Below are positions 45,385 through 47,488 of a stretch of 47,488 bases of DNA, one piece after another. Below the pieces are notes generated by a model. The model ran no database searches. It worked only from the letters and a program-made list of their open reading frames with translations, and had not been told where the DNA came from. The position numbers were made by a program, and so were the translations under genes. The stretch spans positions 1-47,488 of the forward strand of contig JBJXGV010000023.1 in assembly GCA_046160485.1 (NCBI GenBank), given 5' to 3'. This stretch comes from JBJXGV01 sp046160485. GTDB lineage: Bacteria; Orphanbacterota; Orphanbacteria; JBJXGV01. The number at the start of each line of letters is the position of its first letter. Position 1 is the first letter of the stretch.

Positions 45385-46287
45385 TTAGACGAGGAGCGCG
45401 CGAGGATCTCGGGTGAAGAACTCGGCGAGCGGGATTCCGCTCGAGCCCACGACGAGGGCGCGCGCGCGCGGATGCTCGCGCCGGAACGCGCCGATGTCCG
45501 CGAGCGAACCCGGGCGCCCGCTCTTCACCTCGATCGCCCACGTCGCCTCCGCAGTCCGGACGACGTAGTCGACCTCGGAGTTCCGATGCCGCCAATAGGT
45601 CACCTCGTAGGGAAGCGCTTGGAGGTGATTGAGCAGATGCGCGCCGACGGCGTTCTCGACGAGATGGCCCCATTGCGCGGAATCCGCGCGCGTCTCTCGA
45701 AACGATCGCAGTCCCAGCGCGCTGACAAGCGCGTTGTTCCAGAGCACGAGCTTGGGCGTCGAACCCCGGCTTCGCGCGTGGCCCGCGGAGTACCGCTCCA
45801 AGCCGCTCACCAGGAACGCCGTCTCCAGCAAGCGGAGATAGTTCGCGAGCGTCGTCGTGTTCCCCGCATCTTGGAGCTGCCCGAGCATCTTGTTGTAAGA
45901 GAGAATCTGCGCGGGGAAACGTGCGGCGAGCGCGAACAGGTGTCGCAGGAGCGTGGGCTTGGTCACCGGTTGAAGCGCGAGCACGTCGCGCGCGACGACC
46001 GTTTCGATCAGCGAGTCGGCCACGTACGCGCGCCACGCGACCTCGTCCTCGACGAGCGGCGCGGATCCCGGGTAGCCGCCGAAGAAGATCCACGTGTCCA
46101 GATTCCAACCGAAGACGCGGCTGCATTCCTCATACGACCAGTGCGAACACCGATGGAGAAAGAACCGTCCCGCCAAGCTTTCCGTGAGACCGCGATGAAT
46201 GAGGAGCGCGGAAGATCCGCGCAGAAGGACTTGAAGCGGGCGCTCCGCCGCACGGGCGACCGACGTCCGCGTCAACCGTTTACTCAA
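45385..46287 (-). CDS. ATPase/DUF4143-family protein lacking its P-loop half
   Basis: This 300-residue protein is the C-terminal two-thirds of the COG1373 type: VLLRGSSALLIHRGLTESLAGRFFLHRCSHWSYEE, FGWNLDTWIFFGGYPGSAPL, then the DUF4143 domain with LIETVVARDVLAL, ILSYNKMLGQLQDAGNTTTLANYLRLLETAFLVSG and SEVDYVVRTAEATWAIEVKSG (the PD-(D/E)XK-like end). Full-length relatives have about 120 more N-terminal residues with Walker A and DE(I/V)Q Walker B; here only MSKRLTRTSVARAAERP precedes. The apparent TTG start lies inside a perfect palindrome. It is probably a truncated gene, although the remaining frame is undamaged. It lies between the two htrA copies. Confidence 0.7.
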   Translation of the reverse strand: MSKRLTRTSVARAAERPLQVLLRGSSALLIHRGLTESLAGRFFLHRCSHWSYEECSRVFGWNLDTWIFFGGYPGSAPLVEDEVAWRAYVADSLIETVVARDVLALQPVTKPTLLRHLFALAARFPAQILSYNKMLGQLQDAGNTTTLANYLRLLETAFLVSGLERYSAGHARSRGSTPKLVLWNNALVSALGLRSFRETRADSAQWGHLVENAVGAHLLNHLQALPYEVTYWRHRNSEVDYVVRTAEATWAIEVKSGRPGSLADIGAFRREHPRARALVVGSSGIPLAEFFTRDPRALLV

Positions 46288-46299
46288 TGACTGAGTAAA
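46279..46299. repeat. 21-bp perfect palindrome at the DUF4143 gene start
   Basis: TTTACTCA (46279-46286), a 5-base spacer ATGAC, then TGAGTAAA (46292-46299). The palindrome spans the TTG start codon of the DUF4143 frame, and a further TTTACTC follows at 46300-46306. It is strikingly AT-rich against GC-rich surroundings. It could be an operator or a recombination scar; no protein can be assigned. Confidence 0.55.
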
Positions 46300-46518
46300 T
46301 TTACTCGTTCACTTCGCAAGAAGTGTTTCCTGTTTTGCTGCAATGACTTGCTTGATCGTGGCAAGTCGCCCGAGTGAGTGGCCGCACCGTTTTCGCCCCC
46401 AAATGCGCGAGAGAAACCGAGCCGCACGGTCGACGCGAACGGACGCACCACGGCCCAGACGGTCGGCGAGGGCGACCTGCGCACATTCGCCTACGCCTCG
46501 GGCCCTCGGTCGCAGGCG
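46300..46518. other. Spacer between the htrA-like stop and the DUF4143 gene
   Basis: About 220 bp without a convincing gene. On the minus strand the frame ending at about 46307 reads LATIKQVIAAKQETLLAK, a helix-like tail that could be a scrap of a small protein or of the missing DUF4143 N-terminal part, but it has no start or family signature. Local base composition becomes AT-richer towards 46280-46350. Confidence 0.3.
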
Positions 46519-47488
46519 CTACTCGAGTTCGAACGCCACGTAGAGCAGCCGGCCGCGGCGCTCGATCTGCGCGACGGTGGCGTCGCCGCTTTTGAGCGCC
46601 GCGGCAGCTGTGCGGAGCGCGCTGAGCGTCGTGACCGGGGAGCCGTTGAGCGCGTGGATCACGTCGCCGGGCTGGAAGCCTTCCTCCCACGCGTGCGCGC
46701 TCGCGGTGCGCGCCGCGACGATGACGCCGCCGCTCTTGCGCAGGCGCGGCAGGAGCGCGGCCATCTCTTCGTCGATCTCGATGCCGAGCACGCCGAGCTG
46801 CGGGATGAGATTGCGCTCGGGGCTCACGAGGTCCGCGAATCGCGACGGATCGTCCGCGCGCTCGACGACCGCGACCGACACCGTGCGCGGCGAACCGGCG
46901 CGAAGCACCTCGATCTTCACCGTCTCGCCGACCGCGCGTCGATAGAGATTCACATCGAACTGCCGGCCGTTCTCCATCGGCTTGCCGTCGAGCGAGATGA
47001 TCACGTCGCCGGCGCGCAGGCCCGCGATCTCCGCCGGGCTCTCGGGCTCGACATCGCCGACGATGACGCCCCACTCGTGCGGCAGGCCGAGCCCCTCCGC
47101 GAGCGCGGGCGTGATCGTCTGCGCGCTGACGCCGATCTCGCCGCGCCGCACGCGCCCCGTCTTGCGAAGCTGATCGACGACGTTCCGCACGATGTTGCTC
47201 GGGACCGCGAAGCCGAGGCCTTCGCTGCCGCCCGACTGCGAGAGGATGAACGTGTTGATGCCGACGATGCGCCCCGCCGCGTCCACGAGCGGCCCGCCGC
47301 TGTTGCCCGGATTGATCGACGCGTCGGTCTGGATGTAGATCATCGGGTCGTCGGGGCGAATCTGGCGCGCCACCGCGCTCACGACGCCCGCGCTCACGGA
47401 GGTGTCGAGGCCGAGCGGCGCGCCGAACGCGAAGACGAGTTGGCCTTGGCGCACGCCGTCGGAATCGCCGAGTTCGAGCGCGGAGAGA
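46519..47488 (-). CDS. HtrA/DegP-like trypsin-type serine protease with two PDZ domains, 5' partial
   Basis: The frame is open to the right edge, so the N-terminus (signal peptide, catalytic His and probably Asp) lies outside. Visible are the end of the protease domain, LELGDSDGVRQGQLVFAFGAPLGL, YIQTDASINPGNSGGPLVD with the catalytic Ser in GNSGG, and GLGFAVPSN. PDZ1 follows (IGVSAQTITPALAEGLGLP...GVIVGDVEPESPAEIAGLRAGDVIISLDGKP), then PDZ2 (KSGGVIVAARTASAHAWEEGFQPGDVIHALNG). The enzyme degrades or refolds damaged envelope proteins in the periplasm. A broken copy of its 3' end lies 1.2 kb downstream, beyond the DUF4143 gene. Confidence 0.9.
   Translation of the reverse strand, partial: LSALELGDSDGVRQGQLVFAFGAPLGLDTSVSAGVVSAVARQIRPDDPMIYIQTDASINPGNSGGPLVDAAGRIVGINTFILSQSGGSEGLGFAVPSNIVRNVVDQLRKTGRVRRGEIGVSAQTITPALAEGLGLPHEWGVIVGDVEPESPAEIAGLRAGDVIISLDGKPMENGRQFDVNLYRRAVGETVKIEVLRAGSPRTVSVAVVERADDPSRFADLVSPERNLIPQLGVLGIEIDEEMAALLPRLRKSGGVIVAARTASAHAWEEGFQPGDVIHALNGSPVTTLSALRTAAAALKSGDATVAQIERRGRLLYVAFELE

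Noticed and set aside
45044..46126. 360-codon minus-strand frame across the htrA remnant and DUF4143 gene
   Set aside because: The part over DUF4143 is a shifted shadow; only the short PDZ piece at its 3' end is real, as pseudogene sequence.

Overview
The window is high-GC bacterial chromosomal DNA with dense coding. It most resembles Candidatus Eisenbacteria or a neighbouring lineage of the FCB group. The main reason is that three large exported proteins end in the FlgD/Ig-like C-terminal sorting domain (pattern NPF...YDxxGRxV...W[DN]G...G.Y.Y.L, last residues (M/I)T(L/I)(L/I)R) typical of that group. DUF4159/DUF4175 genes and an 'asparagine synthetase B-like' exported protein, also common there, support this. 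This is an inference from protein style; no rRNA or marker gene is present. No tRNA, rRNA, CRISPR array or complete insertion sequence was recognised.

1-9.5 kb: an edge-truncated acyl-CoA synthetase (NDP-forming) subunit converges on a membrane proton-pumping pyrophosphatase, sharing a 4-bp CTAG stop overlap. Two exported proteins follow on the minus strand, the second a 1320-residue glycine-rich surface protein.

9.5-22.3 kb: divergent from that protein is a GTGA-coupled pair, an ECF sigma factor and a membrane Ser/Thr kinase with a TPR sensor half. Next come an FG-GAP surface protein, a membrane-anchored protein whose 3' end looks frameshifted, a ferritin-like protein with a tiny leader ORF, a YCF48-like exported protein and a SulP anion transporter.

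22.5-28.2 kb: a TPR protein on the plus strand, then a compact minus-strand housekeeping operon (HAD phosphatase, NAD(P)HX repair enzyme Nnr, ThiL, methyltransferase). A C-terminal scrap of a zeta-toxin-like kinase and its small partner are wedged between nnr and thiL. A zinc-ribbon protein lies upstream.

28.2-35.7 kb: a DUF4159 - DUF4175 - TPR - 'AsnB-like' gene set. The last three genes are chained by TAATG and ATGA overlaps. No MoxR or DUF58 gene lies beside them in this window.

35.9-46.3 kb: an accessory region that looks less GC-rich and defence-like. It holds an HNH-type protein, a 1395-residue DUF4011-helicase-Vsr protein, a GIY-YIG/zinc-ribbon protein, a small exported protein, two convergent proteins each with an RX4H HEPN motif, a truncated Fis-like HTH fragment, a decayed second copy of an htrA 3' end, and an ATPase/DUF4143 gene missing its P-loop half. 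The intact htrA-like protease gene runs off the right edge.

The best candidates for undescribed biology are the two-HEPN/GIY-YIG/helicase cluster, a possible short WGxxK C-terminal tag shared by two small exported proteins, and the DUF4159-DUF4175-TPR-AsnB-like envelope module.
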